The notes below the pieces were generated by a model. It ran no database searches. It was not told the origin of the DNA and was given only the letters and a program-made list of their open reading frames with translations. From an uncultured Burkholderiaceae bacterium (GTDB lineage Bacteria; Pseudomonadota; Gammaproteobacteria; Burkholderiales; Burkholderiaceae), in the NCBI GenBank assembly GCA_937871985.1, contig CALMPB010000216.1:1-7883 (forward strand): DNA of 7,883 bases, in the 5' to 3' direction. Positions 6,951 through 7,883 of the stretch are shown here, in pieces. Every line of letters begins with the position of its first letter. Position 1 is the stretch's first letter. A program made the position numbers and the translations under genes.

Positions 6951-7487
6951 ATGAGCTTGGATCGAGTGCCCGCCGGCAAAAAACTGCCCGATGAATTCAA
7001 TGTAGTCATTGAAATCCCCATGAATTCCGACCCCGTCAAGTACGAAGTGGATAAAGAGTCGGGCGCGGTTTTCGTGGACCGCTTCATGCTGACCGCCATG
7101 CACTATCCGGCCAACTACGGCTATATTCCGCAAACCATTTCCGACGACGGCGACCCCGTCGACGTGCTGGTCCTGGCGCCGTTGCCGGTGCAGGTGGGCG
7201 TGGTGATCCGCTGCCGCGCCATCGGCGTGCTGCAAATGGACGACGAAGCCGGCGGCGACGCCAAGCTGCTGGCCGTACCGGTCGAAAAACTGTACCCCCC
7301 GTACCGCCATATCCAGAAGCCCGAGGACGTTCCGGCCGAAGAGCTGGCCCGCATTCAGCACTTTTTCGAGCACTACAAAGAGCTGGAAAAAGGCAAGTGG
7401 GTCAAGGTCAAAGGCTGGGAAGGCCCCGACGCCGCTCGCAAGGAAATCGTGGCCAGCGCCGAGCGCTACGCCAAGGCCGCCAAGTAG
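6951..7487 (+). CDS. ppa: Inorganic pyrophosphatase (family I, soluble)
   Basis: 178 residues, the usual size of the bacterial family I enzyme, which hydrolyses pyrophosphate to two phosphates with Mg2+ and so pulls biosynthetic reactions forward. All active-site residues align with E. coli Ppa at an offset of one: E21, K30, E32, R44, Y52, Y56, D66, D68, D71, D98, D103, K105, Y142, K143. The PROSITE-type signature DGDPVDV is intact. The ATG at 6951 has AAGG at 6939-6942, and the N-terminus MSLDRVPAG is typical. The frame continues open upstream through hemY, but that stretch is the hemY gene out of frame. It lies 35 nt after hemY in a short AT-rich gap, with no terminator seen, so it may be the last hem-operon gene or have an unseen promoter. 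Confidence 0.98.
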   Translation: MSLDRVPAGKKLPDEFNVVIEIPMNSDPVKYEVDKESGAVFVDRFMLTAMHYPANYGYIPQTISDDGDPVDVLVLAPLPVQVGVVIRCRAIGVLQMDDEAGGDAKLLAVPVEKLYPPYRHIQKPEDVPAEELARIQHFFEHYKELEKGKWVKVKGWEGPDAARKEIVASAERYAKAAK

Positions 7488-7538
7488 GAAACGCCACTCG
7501 GCGCGCAACCGGTAAAATCAATTTGGATTGCGGGCGAA

Positions 7539-7562
7539 CCTTGCGAATATGCCTTCGCAAGG
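7539..7562. repeat. Perfect 9-bp inverted repeat between ppa and the entericidin gene
   Basis: CCTTGCGAA (7539-7547) and TTCGCAAGG (7554-7562) are perfect reverse complements with spacer TATGCC. It begins 52 nt after the ppa stop. The bases after it are GC-rich, with no T run, so it is not a standard intrinsic terminator. It could be an mRNA 3'-end stabiliser for ppa or an operator for the downstream gene. Confidence 0.8.
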
Positions 7563-7576
7563 AGGCCGCCGAGGCA

Positions 7577-7606
7577 GTGGCAAAACAAAGATTTTTGTTG
7601 TTAAAT
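7577..7606 (+). promoter_or_regulatory. Weak candidate promoter for the entericidin gene
   Basis: GTGGCA (7577-7582) and TTAAAT (7601-7606) each match the sigma-70 consensus at four of six bases with 18-bp spacing, giving a start near 7613 and a short leader. A second possible -10, TAAAAT at 7513-7518, lies farther up with no -35 box. Enterobacterial entericidin is under stationary-phase sigma control, but nothing here shows that directly. Confidence 0.25.
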
Positions 7607-7635
7607 CCAATCTCTAACTACACAAGGGGAGCTTT

Positions 7636-7767
7636 ATGCGACTGAAGATCTTGATGCTGTTGGCTGTCGTGGGGTGCGTGGCCTTGGCTGGCTGCTCCAA
7701 CACCGTTGCCGGCGCGGGCGAAGACATTTCCAACGCCGGCCACGCCATCACCAAATCGACTAAGTAA
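7636..7767 (+). CDS. Entericidin A/B-family small lipoprotein
   Basis: A 43-residue frame. The N-terminal signal is MRLKILMLLAVVGCVALAGC, with basic residues R2 and K4, a hydrophobic core and a lipobox LAGC in which C20 would be lipidated. The mature part is about 24 residues, SNTVAGAGEDISNAGHAITKSTK, and carries the family pattern C-N-T-x-x-G-x-G-x-D-I. Length and pattern match entericidins, short membrane lipoproteins described in E. coli as a toxin (EcnB) and antidote (EcnA) pair. Only one copy is seen here, and whether it behaves as toxin, antidote or simple envelope lipoprotein cannot be read. The ATG has a strong AGGGGAG ribosome-binding site at 7625-7631. The gene is flanked by a perfect inverted repeat upstream and a structured 3' region downstream, and is probably monocistronic. 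Confidence 0.9.
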   Translation: MRLKILMLLAVVGCVALAGCSNTVAGAGEDISNAGHAITKSTK

Positions 7768-7796
7768 TGGCTGCGGAATTGCCGCGATCAACACAC

Positions 7797-7822
7797 GGTA
7801 ATACTCGATAGCGAGTAGTACC
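7797..7822 (+). other. Stem-loop in the 3' untranslated region of the entericidin gene
   Basis: GGTA (7797-7800), one A, TACTCG (7802-7807), loop ATAG, CGAGTA (7812-7817), one G, TACC (7819-7822). This makes a 10-bp stem with a single A-G mismatch and a tetraloop. It stands just before the terminator hairpin and could be part of a stable 3'-end RNA. Confidence 0.6.
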
Positions 7823-7828
7823 CGAAAG

Positions 7829-7883
7829 CCTCCGGCATGAACTTGCGCATTTCAGCGCGTAGTTCATGCCGGAGGTTTTTTTT
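7829..7883 (+). terminator. Strong intrinsic terminator after the entericidin gene
   Basis: A perfect 15-bp stem CCTCCGGCATGAACT (7829-7843) / AGTTCATGCCGGAGG (7861-7875), followed by eight T up to the window edge. The 17-nt apical part can form a further GCGC/GCGC stem (7845-7848 with 7855-7858). The AAAG before the stem can pair with the first T residues and lengthen it. The T run may continue past the window. Confidence 0.95.

Overview
The window reads as ordinary chromosome from a GC-rich proteobacterium, most likely a betaproteobacterium of the order Burkholderiales and plausibly Alcaligenaceae (Bordetella/Achromobacter/Pusillimonas-like). This placement is an inference from protein character, GC-rich codon use, the hemC-hemD-hemX-hemY order and the sucCD/TerC neighbourhood. 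No database search was possible. Every recognised gene is on the + strand.

Layout: (1) positions 1-1242 hold the 3' end of sucC and complete sucD, the two succinyl-CoA synthetase subunits. They are closed by a clean intrinsic terminator (1259-1288). (2) A 185-bp gap carries a consensus-like -10 box and a leader with two mutually exclusive hairpins. (3) From 1428 a tightly packed run follows: a TerC-family membrane protein, an unrecognised 42-residue membrane microprotein overlapping it, hemC, hemD, hemX, hemY and ppa. Gaps are -14, 4, 8, 27, 3 and 35 nt with no terminator between them, so one transcript could cover all seven. (4) Positions 7488-7883 hold a perfect inverted repeat, a 43-residue entericidin-type lipoprotein gene and a hairpin-rich 3' region ending in a strong intrinsic terminator at the window edge.

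How the genes fit together: SucCD joins or splits succinyl-CoA in the TCA cycle. HemC polymerises four porphobilinogens to hydroxymethylbilane and HemD cyclises it to uroporphyrinogen III. HemX and HemY are inner-membrane accessory proteins habitually encoded after hemD. Ppa removes pyrophosphate. TerC-family proteins are linked to metal (notably manganese) export or protein metalation, so a TerC gene plus microprotein at the head of a haem cluster suggests a metal-haem link. That link is inferred, not shown.

Nothing here looks like a mobile element, CRISPR array, phage or defence system. The points most worth a second look are the TerC-microprotein-hem arrangement, the alternative hairpins in the TerC leader, three perfect inverted repeats inside hemD (the largest with 15-bp arms), and the structured 3' end after the entericidin gene.
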